Shown piece after piece: positions 8,586 to 17,088 of a stretch of 64,000 nt of DNA (positions within the stretch are counted from its first letter, which is position 1; every line of letters starts with the position of its first letter). Location: positions 124,001-188,000 of the forward strand of contig NZ_JABBGF010000001.1 in assembly GCF_012927265.1 (NCBI RefSeq), read 5' to 3'. The notes under the pieces were generated by a model. That model saw nothing but the letters and a program-made list of their open reading frames with translations. It was not told where the DNA came from and did no database searches. The translations under genes were made by a program, and so were the position numbers. Source of the DNA: Chryseobacterium cheonjiense. GTDB taxonomy: Bacteria > Bacteroidota > Bacteroidia > Flavobacteriales > Weeksellaceae.

Positions 8586-8643
8586 GATTTTTTAATTTTA
8601 GTTTACTATTCTTCTTCTTCGGATTCTTAGTTTGGTTTTTAAA

Positions 8644-9522
8644 TTATCCGTTAACAGCTTCAACACGTTCCACGAGATCAGGAACAAATTGTTTTAAAAT
8701 ATTCTCAATTCCGTTTTTTAAAGTAGCGGTAGAGCTCGGACAGCCGGAACACGCTCCCTGCAGAAGCATTCTTGCTGTTTTATTTTCCTGGTCGTATTCC
8801 ATTAAAGATATTTTTCCGCCATCGTTTTCTACGGCCGGGGCAACATATTCATTAAGGATGTCGGAGATTTTCTGTTCATCTGCGGTGTAATCTCTGTTAA
8901 TGATCTTTTCTACAGGATTTTCGTGTTTCTGCGCTTCAATGTTGGAAATTTCTCCTCCATTCTGAAGATATTCTGCAATCAGAGCACGAACGGTCATCAT
9001 AACCTGGTGCCACTCTACAGAATTATCTCTTGTTACCGCCACAAAATTATCAGAAATAAAAACTTCTTTGGCAAAATCAAATTCCTTAAAAATAGCCTGT
9101 GCCAAAGGAACTCCTTCTGCTGCATCCCTTGATTTTACTTCTACGAAACCTTCCATCAGCAATTTGTTGGCGACAAACTTCATCACATTAGGATTCGGAG
9201 TCATTTCAGCATAAATCTGGTAAAGCTCTTTTTTCTTCTGAAGATATATTCTCGGGTTGGCCAGAAGTTCATCCTCAATAACGTTTTTCAGGCTTTCCGC
9301 TACATGTTCCCATTCAATAGTATCCTGTTTTGCAACTGCCACAAAATTAGCCGTAATAAAAATTCTTTCCACGAACGGATAGTTGAAAAGCTCCTGCGCC
9401 AAAGGAATTTCCGAAATGTCCGAATCCCTGTCCAGTTCCAGCGAACCGGGAATCAGGTTGTAATCCGCAACAAATTTCATCACTTTTGGGTTTTCAGTCG
9501 GCTCTATAAGTATAGTATGCAT
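8644..9522 (-). CDS. NifU-family Fe-S scaffold with two N-terminal Nfu_N domains
   Basis: About 292 residues from the chosen ATG at 9522 (an in-frame ATG at 9546 would add MYLKFKEK, which has no conserved match). Residues 1-85 and about 105-190 are two tandem Nfu_N modules, each with an IEPTENPKVMKFV or MTPNPNVMKFV start and an F-ITANFVAV or F-ISDNFVAV core. The C-terminal NifU domain carries GACSGCPSS, the CxxC pair that binds the cluster. The protein probably carries or delivers Fe-S clusters to target proteins. It lies just upstream of hemH. Confidence 0.9.
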   Translation of the reverse strand: MHTILIEPTENPKVMKFVADYNLIPGSLELDRDSDISEIPLAQELFNYPFVERIFITANFVAVAKQDTIEWEHVAESLKNVIEDELLANPRIYLQKKKELYQIYAEMTPNPNVMKFVANKLLMEGFVEVKSRDAAEGVPLAQAIFKEFDFAKEVFISDNFVAVTRDNSVEWHQVMMTVRALIAEYLQNGGEISNIEAQKHENPVEKIINRDYTADEQKISDILNEYVAPAVENDGGKISLMEYDQENKTARMLLQGACSGCPSSTATLKNGIENILKQFVPDLVERVEAVNG

Positions 9523-9663
9523 TTTTTCTTTAAATTTGAGATACAAAAATACGCAATTAGAAATTAGAAGTTAGGGGTTGGAAGTTAGATTTTTGCTATC
9601 GGCATGATTTAAAAATTATGAATGACAATCCAATTCCGTCACTATTACAAAATTCAATTAAAT

Positions 9664-10209
9664 ATGGCACTTATTAAAGAACTTTTAGGAAAAGCACCGC
9701 AGATAGGAGAAAATACTTTTTTGGCAGAAACGGCTACCATTATCGGTGATGTAACAATGGGACGGGATTGCAGCATTTGGTATAATGCAGTGATCAGGGG
9801 AGATGTTCATTATATAAAGATGGGGAATAAAGTGAATGTTCAGGACAATGCAATGCTGCACTGCACCTATCAGAAGTATCCTTTAAATATCGGTAATAAT
9901 GTTTCCATCGGGCACAATGCGATCGTTCATGGCTGCACCATTAAAGACAACGTATTAATCGGAATGGGCGCTATTGTAATGGATGACTGCCTCGTTGAAG
10001 AAAATTCTATTGTAGGAGCAGGTTCTGTAGTTACACAGGGAACGCACATTAAATCCGGAGAAGTATGGGGAGGAGTTCCGGCCAGAAAGATCAAAGATAT
10101 CAATTCTCAGCTGCTCGAAGGAGAAGTAAACCGGATTGCCGATAATTACGTAAAATATTCTTCCTGGTATAAAGAAAACGTAAAACACGTGGAAGATAGC
10201 AGTTTATAA
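9664..10209 (+). CDS. Gamma-carbonic anhydrase family hexapeptide-repeat protein
   Basis: 181 residues from MALIKELLGKAP; the upstream in-frame ATG at 9622 adds a non-conserved extension and was not used. Left-handed beta-helix repeats run through the protein. Metal-ligand histidines are at MLHCTY, IGHNAIVHG, with the preceding IRGDV and QDNAM motifs of the gamma-carbonic anhydrase (YrdA/PaaY) family. A C-terminal helix (RIADNYVKYSSWYKENV) packs on the trimer. Whether it hydrates CO2 or is a related acyl-CoA-linked protein is uncertain. Confidence 0.88.
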   Translation: MALIKELLGKAPQIGENTFLAETATIIGDVTMGRDCSIWYNAVIRGDVHYIKMGNKVNVQDNAMLHCTYQKYPLNIGNNVSIGHNAIVHGCTIKDNVLIGMGAIVMDDCLVEENSIVGAGSVVTQGTHIKSGEVWGGVPARKIKDINSQLLEGEVNRIADNYVKYSSWYKENVKHVEDSSL

Positions 10210-10255
10210 TTGGTCAATTGACTAACATAAATTAACTTTTCAGAATTGATAATTA

Positions 10256-10288
10256 CAAAAAACCGTTCAGGTTATGAACGGTTTTTTT
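10256..10288 (+). terminator. Bidirectional terminator between convergent genes
   Basis: AAAAACCGTTCAG-GTTAT-GAACGGTTTTTTT: a strong hairpin with T run on the plus strand and A run on the other side, serving both flanking genes. Confidence 0.8.
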
Positions 10289-10305
10289 ATTGATATGCTG
10301 TATTC

Positions 10306-10734
10306 TTAAGAATTTACCAGTTCGGCTTTTCCGTTGACGCATTTAATAGATGTTGGCGGCATGATCATCATACAGTCGGAAACCACTCCGTATTTCTGGT
10401 TAAATGCTTTCACCTTTTCGGTATAATCATTAATTTTTGGTAAGATAGATGTTTCCATTTTTTTAGGATAAGCAATGTAGAGTTGAGGTCCGCCGCAACC
10501 TTTTGCACCCATCGGAGCAAATGTCCACTCTGTAGCATCACTACATTTTTCTTTTGAAATTTCAGATTCTATGGAAGCTTTTAATTTATCCAGCTGCGCC
10601 TGATCATATTTTTGGCTGTTTTCATCGGCAGGTCTTTCCGAAATATCTTTCGGTAAAGTTGCATCCGTATTTTTTACTGAAGAACAGGAGGCCATAAAAA
10701 GAGCCATACATAAGGCTAATACAGGGATTTTCAT
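10306..10734 (-). CDS. Small periplasmic lipoprotein, unknown function
   Basis: 142 residues from MKIPVLALCMALFMASCSS, a lipoprotein signal peptide with lipobox ASC. The longer in-frame start at 10803 would put 23 unrelated residues ahead of the signal peptide, so it was rejected. The mature part has cysteines in KEKCSDATEW, KGCGGPQ, SDCMM and SIKCVNG, which could form disulfides. GCGGPQLYIAY is a motif of small Bacteroidota lipoproteins of unknown role. Confidence 0.75.
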   Translation of the reverse strand: MKIPVLALCMALFMASCSSVKNTDATLPKDISERPADENSQKYDQAQLDKLKASIESEISKEKCSDATEWTFAPMGAKGCGGPQLYIAYPKKMETSILPKINDYTEKVKAFNQKYGVVSDCMMIMPPTSIKCVNGKAELVNS

Positions 10735-10809
10735 AAGTTGTTTTTCTCTCGTTATGCAGAAGAATTTCCAAAAGTTATGCCAAGGTAAGGATTTAAATTT
10801 CATTTTCCG

Positions 10810-10817
10810 TAATTTTG
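10810..10817 (+). promoter_or_regulatory. Possible -7 box (TAATTTTG) of the helicase gene
   Basis: TAATTTTG matches TAnnTTTG exactly and ends 6 bp before the helicase ATG at 10824. If used, transcription would start at or within a few bases of the ATG, giving a nearly leaderless mRNA. No clear -33 TTG is seen at the expected distance, so this is tentative. Confidence 0.35.
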
Positions 10818-10823
10818 ACAGCG

Positions 10824-12953
10824 ATGAACAATCATTTTTTTGACTTAATAGAACATACCAACCGGAGTGTATTTTTAACGGGAAAAGCAGGAACAGGAAA
10901 GACCACTTTTCTCAATGATTTTGTAAAGCGTACCCGCAAAAAACACATTGTTGTAGCACCCACCGGAATTGCTGCGATCAATGCAGGCGGCGTTACCATT
11001 CACTCTATGTTTGGACTTCCCCTGAGGACTTTCCTTCCTACCACCGAACGGATAGATACCAGTATGGCAAACAATATTGCCGACCTGATGCCGCATTTCA
11101 AATATCGGAAAGATAAGCTGAAGCTTTTACGAGAAGTAGAAATTATCATTATCGATGAGGTTTCCATGCTTCGTGCCGATGTTCTTGATATGATGGATTT
11201 TTCACTGCGTTTTATCCGTAGAAACAATCAGCGTTTCGGAGGAGTTCAGATGCTGTTCATCGGAGATTTGTATCAGCTTCCGCCGGTGGTAAGAGATGAA
11301 CATATTTTAAAGATGTATTACCATTCTCCGTTCTTCTTCGACAGCCACGCCATTAAAGAGATTCCTCTAATTACGATAGAACTGACGAAAGTGTACCGAC
11401 AATCTGATGAAAACTTCCTTGCCATACTGAATGCGATCCGTGACGGTGATGTGGCGAATATTGATTTTGAACATTTAAATGAAAGGTACGATCCTGATTT
11501 TGATATGGGTGATGAGCCTTATGTTTATCTCTGTTCGCACAATAAGATGGCAGACGATATCAATCAGGAAAAGCTGGATGAATTAAAGGTAAGTCCAAAA
11601 ACATATGAAGCGAAACTTTTTGGGGAGTTTAAGGAAAACCAATTCCCTAATGAACAGTTTCTTGATCTTAAAATAGGCGCTCAGATTATGTTTATCCGCA
11701 ATGATATTTCAGGTGAGAAGAAATATTTTAATGGGAAACTGGGCGAAATTTCCGCGCTTGAAGAGAATGAAATCAAAGTGATTCTTGACGGCAGCGAAAG
11801 GGAAATTACCGTAAAAAGAGAAGTCTGGGAGCAAAAAAAATATTTCCTTGATACCGATAAAAATATCAAAGAAGAAGTATTGGGCAGTTTCGAGCAGTTT
11901 CCGATAAAGCTCGCATGGGCGGTTACGATCCATAAAAGCCAAGGTCTTACATTCGACAGGGTAATTATTGATGCCGGAAAAAGCTTTACGGCAGGGCAGG
12001 TTTACGTAGCGCTTTCGCGTTGCCGTACGCTGGAAGGAATTGTTTTAAAGTCAAAAATTACTCCGGAAGTTATTTTTAAAGATAACAGAATTCTTACTTT
12101 TCACAGTGATACGGTAGCTAACGACAAGGTAGAAGTTATCCTGAATAACGAAAAGTACGATTACAGCATTAAAAAAGTGCTTAGAACTGTAGATTCTCAA
12201 TGGTTGCTGAAAGAAGTGGAAGATTGGAATAAACTGTCTCTTGCTACGAAAAGCATAGAACATGTAAAGACCAATCAGCTGTATGTGCAGCTGAAACAGG
12301 ATATTGTAAATCTGGGTAAAATATTTGAAAAACTGGATCGGGTAATCTCCCAGAAAGTTAACAATTTTATTGAGCAGAAAGAAGAATGGTCTGAAATTGA
12401 GAAGAAAACGAAAGGAGCCGTTAATTTCTTTTTTACGGAGATCAGGGATAAGGTTTTCAGTCCGCTGAAAGATTTTTATGCGGAAATTAAAGGAGTTAAA
12501 GGACTCAAGCAATATAACGAAGAATTCAGGAACTGGCTGGAAGATATTGAAGAATACCTGAATAGTTTAAAGGAGGCTCATTTACTGGAAACCAAGCTTC
12601 TGGATGATATCAATAATAAGGAAGTCAGCATGAAAGTTGCCAAAGTCCCGTCTCAGGTTCTTACTTTCCAGTTGTTTGAACAGGGGAAAACGATTGGTGA
12701 AATTGCGCTTGAGCGGGGTTTAGTAAAAGAAACCGTAATCGGGCATCTTGCAAAATTTGCCGAACAGGGTCTGCTGGATATTTCAAGGGTGGTAACTTCT
12801 GATAAAATCAAAGCTTTTGAAGATGTTTTCTATAAGGATCCAAAAGAAACACTTACCGAATGGAAAAATGTTTTGCCAAGTCATTTTGAATTCAACGAAA
12901 TCCGAATTTTGATTAATCATTATACTTATCTGAAAGAAAAGGGTAGAATATAA
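10824..12953 (+). CDS. PIF1-like helicase with C-terminal helix-turn-helix
   Basis: 709 residues. Walker A GKAGTGKT at 20-27, then VVAPTGIAAINAGG (motif Ia), IIIDEVSMLRADVLD (Walker B), FIGDLYQLPPVV (motif III), LTKVYRQ (motif IV), and AWAVTIHKSQGLTFDRV with YVALSRCR (motifs V and VI). This is the superfamily 1B PIF1/RecD2 pattern. The last 110 residues contain VLTFQLFEQGKTIGEIALERG, a helicase-associated winged helix (HTH_40 type). It probably unwinds forks, R-loops or G4 structures. ATG 10824 is preferred to an upstream TTG. Confidence 0.88.
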   Translation: MNNHFFDLIEHTNRSVFLTGKAGTGKTTFLNDFVKRTRKKHIVVAPTGIAAINAGGVTIHSMFGLPLRTFLPTTERIDTSMANNIADLMPHFKYRKDKLKLLREVEIIIIDEVSMLRADVLDMMDFSLRFIRRNNQRFGGVQMLFIGDLYQLPPVVRDEHILKMYYHSPFFFDSHAIKEIPLITIELTKVYRQSDENFLAILNAIRDGDVANIDFEHLNERYDPDFDMGDEPYVYLCSHNKMADDINQEKLDELKVSPKTYEAKLFGEFKENQFPNEQFLDLKIGAQIMFIRNDISGEKKYFNGKLGEISALEENEIKVILDGSEREITVKREVWEQKKYFLDTDKNIKEEVLGSFEQFPIKLAWAVTIHKSQGLTFDRVIIDAGKSFTAGQVYVALSRCRTLEGIVLKSKITPEVIFKDNRILTFHSDTVANDKVEVILNNEKYDYSIKKVLRTVDSQWLLKEVEDWNKLSLATKSIEHVKTNQLYVQLKQDIVNLGKIFEKLDRVISQKVNNFIEQKEEWSEIEKKTKGAVNFFFTEIRDKVFSPLKDFYAEIKGVKGLKQYNEEFRNWLEDIEEYLNSLKEAHLLETKLLDDINNKEVSMKVAKVPSQVLTFQLFEQGKTIGEIALERGLVKETVIGHLAKFAEQGLLDISRVVTSDKIKAFEDVFYKDPKETLTEWKNVLPSHFEFNEIRILINHYTYLKEKGRI

Positions 12954-12999
12954 GGTTTTAGAAATATTTTTGTATTTTTATCAGTAAATACTGATTATT

Positions 13000-13371
13000 A
13001 TGAAATATTTATTTACTTTTTTTCTTTTATTATTTCTTAATTCTGACAAAAAAGAGAATTTAAATTATAATCTTTTAATTGGATCATGGTATCAGCATTC
13101 TTTTGCAGGCACTACTTCCACTGGTGTTTTTACCTTTGCAAAGGACAGCACAGCTACTCTGGAAATGCGGGATGGTAAAACCCAAAATATGATTGGCGGA
13201 ATGCAGGGGCCTTACAAGATCGAAAAATCTAAGAAGATTCTCAAAATAACAATGGTAGGAAAGCAAAAAACCTTTGAGATTCATGAGCTTACTGATGATG
13301 TACTTGTTTTACAGAACCAGGAAAAAGGAAAATCTAAACAGACTTATAAGCGGTATAAGGATGAAAAATAA
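13000..13371 (+). CDS. Lipocalin-like exported protein
   Basis: 123 residues with an N-terminal hydrophobic export signal (MKYLFTFFLLLFLN). The mature part begins LIGSWYQHSF and continues as alternating beta strands (GVFTFAKDSTATLEM, ILKITMVGK, DDVLVLQN), the pattern of Bacteroidota lipocalin-like domains. No lipobox cysteine. Function unknown. Confidence 0.7.
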   Translation: MKYLFTFFLLLFLNSDKKENLNYNLLIGSWYQHSFAGTTSTGVFTFAKDSTATLEMRDGKTQNMIGGMQGPYKIEKSKKILKITMVGKQKTFEIHELTDDVLVLQNQEKGKSKQTYKRYKDEK

Positions 13372-13398
13372 GCAGGATTTATCTTAAACATATATTAA

Positions 13399-13430
13399 GG
13401 CCGGTAAATTGTTATTACCAGCTTTTTTTA
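13399..13430 (+). terminator. Terminator between convergent genes
   Basis: GCCGGTAA-ATTGTTA-TTACCAGC (one mismatch) followed by TTTTTTTATT on the plus strand. Confidence 0.65.
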
Positions 13431-13874
13431 TTATTTATTCAACAAATCTCTATTCACATGATAGCCTACAATTTTTATAATACCATCTTTGTCTTTCTCC
13501 AGCGTGAATGTTTCCTCTGTTTTTTCCGTACCCCTTTTCACGTCATAGGCGAAAAGATACTCACTTTTAGGGTTGCTTCCCTTTACAACCAATGTTTCCC
13601 AATGAGCAAGATTATATTCCTGAACGGGGCCGATCTGACCGGTAACATTTAAAAGTTCTGCAAGTTTTTCTTTATCGGTTACCTCAAAGAACTTTTCACC
13701 GAACAATTTGTAGATGTCATCCTGATTTCCACCATACCGGAGCTCCCAATAAAATTTTTGCGTAATTTTTTCACCGTCTTCCTTGTCCGATTCACGATCT
13801 TTATAAAATTGATTGAAATTGCAGCTTATCAGAATAAGCAATGTTGCAAGTAGAAAAAGTAATTTTGATTTCAT
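13431..13874 (-). CDS. Putative lipoprotein, unknown function
   Basis: 147 residues with a lipoprotein signal (MKSKLLFLLATLLILISC, lipobox ISC). The mature part looks like a small alpha/beta fold: FYWELRYGGNQDDIYKLF near residue 42 and a strand pair around VVKGSNPKSEYLFAYDV. The overall pattern resembles DUF4019 or cystatin-like lipoproteins of Bacteroidota. No partner gene is evident. Confidence 0.7.
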   Translation of the reverse strand: MKSKLLFLLATLLILISCNFNQFYKDRESDKEDGEKITQKFYWELRYGGNQDDIYKLFGEKFFEVTDKEKLAELLNVTGQIGPVQEYNLAHWETLVVKGSNPKSEYLFAYDVKRGTEKTEETFTLEKDKDGIIKIVGYHVNRDLLNK

Positions 13875-13910
13875 GCCTTAAGAAATTATAAAGGAGTAAA
13901 TTTTTTAATT

Positions 13911-14370
13911 TTAGTTTGGACTTTTGCTGTCCAAGATTAATTTTCTCTGATTATTATCATAGAAGCTCGCCATACGACTTGTGTCCCGGAATTCTGTCTC
14001 TTTATTTTCCAGTGTACTGAATCTTTCTTTATCAGTCTTTTCAAATTCCACCATGACGAAGTGATTTTCATCCAGAATAGTAAAGTCGATTAGCTTAAGA
14101 TATTCATCAACGGAATTTTTATCAAGCATAATCTTTCCGCCACCGCACCAATGGCGGTCCTGTCCGTTTTTCTTAACACCTGAAACCCAATATTCTTCTC
14201 CGGTTTCTATATCAAAATGATTTGCGGATATACCAGGGTTTAAGCTTTTTGAGTGCTTTATTGTGAAAGTAAACAGTCTGTCCGGATTTAGAAAATTCTA
14301 CGAAACCAATCCAGGCCGGACCGTGATGTCCGTAGGATTTGTTTTCGATATACATTATTTTTGATTTCAT
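13911..14370 (-). pseudogene. Frameshifted conserved Bacteroidota small protein
   Basis: Reading from ATG 14370 gives MKSKIMYIENKSYGHHGPAW and on to KKLK, then a premature stop. In another frame the protein continues NPGISANHFDIETGEEYWV through KIMLDKNSVDEYLKLIDF to the stop at 13911. Two A missing from a run (AAAAA to AAA) near 14243 would explain the break. The intact protein would be about 153 residues. Similar proteins are sometimes labelled 1-deoxy-D-xylulose-5-phosphate synthase in databases, which their size rules out. The C-terminal 72 residues alone form an open frame from 14129. Confidence 0.65.
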
Positions 14371-14470
14371 GGTTCTATAAATCTATCACAATATTACTAA
14401 TTCTTCAGGTTTTGAAATATTAATTTTGGTAACTACATACCACATTACACAAAGATACGGATTAAATAAA

Positions 14471-14494
14471 AATCCTTCTCGTTAGAAAAGGATT
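14471..14494 (-). terminator. Terminator-like hairpin in a gene-poor stretch
   Basis: AATCCTTTTC-TAAC-GAGAAGGATT on the minus strand followed by TTTATTTAAT. No obvious gene lies immediately upstream on that strand, so it may belong to a lost gene. The stretch 14371-14629 holds nothing else I can support. Confidence 0.4.
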
Positions 14495-14629
14495 ACCACA
14501 AAATATTAGATGAAATTTGAAAGTTATTTCGAAGCAAAACTATGGGTATATTTTTGTGGTATTTATGACTGAAGTCAGCAAAACTTCCAAAAAATAAATC
14601 CCGCCGTAACTTAACACAAAAATAAAGCT

Positions 14630-14855
14630 ATGGCAGAATTAAAAAAGATCGTTTGAGGAATTAAAATCACGCGTATTTACTTTGATTTCTGACGGACGCA
14701 AAGAAATGGATTCTATGCTAGTTTTTAAGCGAAACATCGAAATACGCACACTCAAATTGGTTGCAGACCGGACAATAAACTTAAATTTTACAAAACTGTT
14801 TTCAGGTAATCTACTGCAGAGACAGGAACAATCATTGACAAAATTAGAAATATAA
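14630..14855 (+). pseudogene. Possible broken small gene
   Basis: ATG at 14630 gives MAELKK and hits a stop within nine codons. Removing one A from the run of six after GAATT joins it to a continuous frame (RSFEELKSRVFTLISDGRK and on to NLLQRQEQSLTKLEI, stop at 14853-14855), making a protein of about 74 residues. The family is not recognised. The downstream frame could also be a chance open frame. Confidence 0.35.
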
Positions 14856-14883
14856 GTTAATTTAATTTAATATTGCATTAGTG

Positions 14884-14956
14884 AAACAATTAGACTTAAC
14901 TTATAACCAAAATCATTAATTATCAAGGAGGTTAAGTTTTGGTATAACAAATTAGA
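14884..14956. repeat. Inverted repeat upstream of the membrane-protein pair
   Basis: ACTTATAACCAAAAT is mirrored by TTTTGGTATAAC about 35 bp later (one base difference), with CTTAAC/GTTAAG nested at the outer side. An AAGGAGG lies in between but too far from the next ATG (14997) to serve it. It may be an operator, a transcript hairpin or the relic end of a mobile element. Confidence 0.4.
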
Positions 14957-14996
14957 TTGATAATCTATTAATAATTCATTTTATTGTGTATTTTAG

Positions 14997-15326
14997 ATGC
15001 CATTAATCATGGCAAGAAATAATAATAATAGACTTAGAATAAACTGGCTTCCTTTTTTCCAGTGGATCAACTCTAGTACTGCGAAAGTAACACTTATAAC
15101 TACGCTTATTGGAGCTGGTTATACAGCAGGCTATTTTTCGTGCCAGTTCATAAAAGATAGGGAACTTCTTCAAAAGGAAAAAGAATATAATGACCTTCAT
15201 AGTCAACAAAATATTATAAAAAATGAATTTGATAGAGAGAGGTCTGATAATCATTTAGAAAATAATCAGCTTAAAATGCAATTGTATAACTTAAGGGATA
15301 GCATTAGGAAAAATGGAAAAAAATAA
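14997..15326 (+). CDS. Small single-pass membrane protein with coiled coil
   Basis: 109 residues (a second in-frame ATG at 15009 gives MARNNNNRLRINWLPFF). A basic, Asn-rich N-terminus is followed by one hydrophobic segment (VTLITTLIGAGYTAGYFSC, about residues 31-49) and then a charged helix with heptad character to the end. It overlaps the next gene by 14 bp, so the two are probably translated together. No family recognised. Confidence 0.6.
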   Translation: MPLIMARNNNNRLRINWLPFFQWINSSTAKVTLITTLIGAGYTAGYFSCQFIKDRELLQKEKEYNDLHSQQNIIKNEFDRERSDNHLENNQLKMQLYNLRDSIRKNGKK

Positions 15327-15948
15327 AAAAAATAAGAGTTTTGGATACTATCTTAAAAATATTGAAAAGCAAAGCGATTCACTTATGTCTTTTCCTGAAA
15401 ATAATGTATCCAAGTCTGGTTTACAATTAAAAGAGGATGTAATACAGTTAAGAAGTGCTTTGAGTGGTATAAGAATATCTATTATAACTTTAGTTATAAT
15501 TAGCATTGTATTAGCAATAGTAACATTTATATCTATTGATAGTTATTTGCATCTTAAAAATAGTATTGATGTAAACTTAGAAGCAACAAAAGACAGCTTA
15601 CTGAATTTTGATAGCAAAAGTAGTACATTGAACTATAGCACTAAAAATGGGAAACTATTAACATATAAAGATTTAAGAGACGAGAATGATATACTTACGG
15701 ATTCATTATCAACTGTTAAATTCTTATTAGATTATGCCGTTGAATCGTATGATATAAAATTTGAAATTAAAAAAAAAGAAAAAAACACAACTTATAAAAT
15801 ATCATCTGGCGTTTTAGATCAGTGTTATGATAATTTAGAACAAAACAATGTTCAGCATCGTAAGCAAATTAAAAGCATTGTAAACGAAATCGAAAATGAC
15901 ACAAAAAGATCATCAGAAAAAGTTGATTCAATTTTAAAGAAAAAGTAG
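15313..15948 (+). CDS. Single-pass membrane protein, unknown function
   Basis: 211 residues with a Lys/Asn-rich N-terminus, one strong membrane segment (ISIITLVIISIVLAIVTFIS, about residues 55-74) and a long charged, helix-prone C-terminal domain rich in Lys, Glu and Asn. It shares the layout of its upstream neighbour: cytoplasmic head, one membrane pass, coiled-coil tail. The strong A/T bias fits recent acquisition. Function unknown; a phage, defence or surface role cannot be told. Confidence 0.6.
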   Translation: MEKNKKNKSFGYYLKNIEKQSDSLMSFPENNVSKSGLQLKEDVIQLRSALSGIRISIITLVIISIVLAIVTFISIDSYLHLKNSIDVNLEATKDSLLNFDSKSSTLNYSTKNGKLLTYKDLRDENDILTDSLSTVKFLLDYAVESYDIKFEIKKKEKNTTYKISSGVLDQCYDNLEQNNVQHRKQIKSIVNEIENDTKRSSEKVDSILKKK

Positions 15949-16019
15949 AATAATTAAAATGTGTATTTTAATATTAGATAATCTCCATTGGTCACGTTGG
16001 AATAATCATTAATAGACTT

Positions 16020-16481
16020 TTATAAATGGCCAACTCTCATAGCTATTAAAGACAAAGTCAAAGATGACAAAAAGCAAAAAATTATTAATGAGATGACGAT
16101 AATTCGCTTTATTTTTAATCTTTCATTAACAGCTAATATTTTGTAAATTTGATCATTATTTTGACCCTCTGAAAAGTTTTTTTTATCTCTCCCGTGCACT
16201 ATAGATATATAGTTTCCCCATGTGTATAAATTTTCTCCAAAATTTGCATAAATCTCATTATCCTTGTCCCTAACACTTCTATTAGTAGAAATTATTTCCA
16301 ACATATTTTTTAGCATAACCTTTTCGGAGTTTAGCACATTAAGAAATTCAACATCCTCTTTTTTGTTTTTATCTAATATCAAGGCTTTTGCTAATGAATG
16401 ATCAGATGAGTTCGATATTAACGATTGCTGTAATATTTTTTTATAAAAAAAATTGAATCCTTCGGCAAAGTATTTCGACAA
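16020..16481 (-). CDS. Membrane protein, C-terminal part (probable frameshift partner of 16418-16765)
   Basis: 153 residues, helical, ending in a strong membrane segment (IIVISLIIFCFLSSLTLSLIAM) near the C-terminus. Its first 21 codons overlap the end of the upstream frame, and the two would join into one protein of about 247 residues if the run of eight T at about 16445-16452 (minus strand) had nine. The fused protein would have a membrane pass at each end with a helical domain between. A real start at this ATG is less likely. Confidence 0.55.
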   Translation of the reverse strand: MSKYFAEGFNFFYKKILQQSLISNSSDHSLAKALILDKNKKEDVEFLNVLNSEKVMLKNMLEIISTNRSVRDKDNEIYANFGENLYTWGNYISIVHGRDKKNFSEGQNNDQIYKILAVNERLKIKRIIVISLIIFCFLSSLTLSLIAMRVGHL

Positions 16482-16765
16482 TAAATACCCACTATAGGAG
16501 TGATTTTATCCAGTCTACTTGCTATATTTTGCATTAACTTCTTTGAGTTATCATTATGGTATAAATATTCATCAAGTGATTGTATATAGGAATTGCTTTC
16601 CACAAGTAATTTATTAGATTGATTCCAAACTTCATCTCGCTCCTTAGGAATTGATTCAAATAAATAAACCGAAAGTGATATACCACCGCTTATCAAGAAT
16701 ACGATAATACTTCGGCTTATCTCCTTACTTATTTTAGAGTTGTAAAAATTTAAAAAGGAATTCAT
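16418..16765 (-). CDS. Membrane protein, N-terminal part (probable frameshift partner of 16020-16481)
   Basis: 115 residues with one membrane segment (SIIVFLISGGISLSVYLF, about residues 19-36) and a helical region ending in an abnormal Tyr/Lys-rich tail (FFIKKYYSNR) translated from the T8-A7 homopolymer. The tail is what one expects after a slip into the wrong frame. No family recognised. Confidence 0.5.
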   Translation of the reverse strand: MNSFLNFYNSKISKEISRSIIVFLISGGISLSVYLFESIPKERDEVWNQSNKLLVESNSYIQSLDEYLYHNDNSKKLMQNIASRLDKITPIVGIYCRNTLPKDSIFFIKKYYSNR

Positions 16766-17088
16766 TAGCTTTAGTTTCCGTCAAAAATACAAAAAATCAC
16801 AATCCATTGGCACGCAGATTAAATTTTACAGTCAATAAAATCGATTTAAATTTTATTTCATCGGGACAGCCTTCAGATTTTTGTTAAAAACTATTTTAAT
16901 GCGTCAAGTTCTGTCGCGATGGGTGTTTTGCTTTACAGGATAATTTTTTCTAGCCATAAATTATACATTGTTAGTTTCCACTAATATAAGAAAAAACTTT
17001 TCCCATATTGAGAAAAGTTTGTAAATTTGATTGATTCTTATTATTTAGAATCTCACCAACCTTAGCCCGCTTTTATTAGTGGGCTATT
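16766..17088. other. 323-bp stretch without a convincing gene
   Basis: Very AT-rich. It holds two hairpins. One at 16994-17020 (AAACTTTTC with GAAAAGTTT) is followed by TTTCTT on the minus strand and may terminate the 17089-17712 gene. The other, at 17064-17085 (AGCCCGC with GTGGGCT), is followed by ATTTTATT on the plus strand. No open frame of credible composition was seen. Confidence 0.6.

Noticed and set aside
14924..14930. AAGGAGG as a ribosome binding site for the gene at 14997
   Set aside because: It lies about 67 bp upstream of the ATG, far beyond the usual spacing, and Bacteroidota rarely use this motif.
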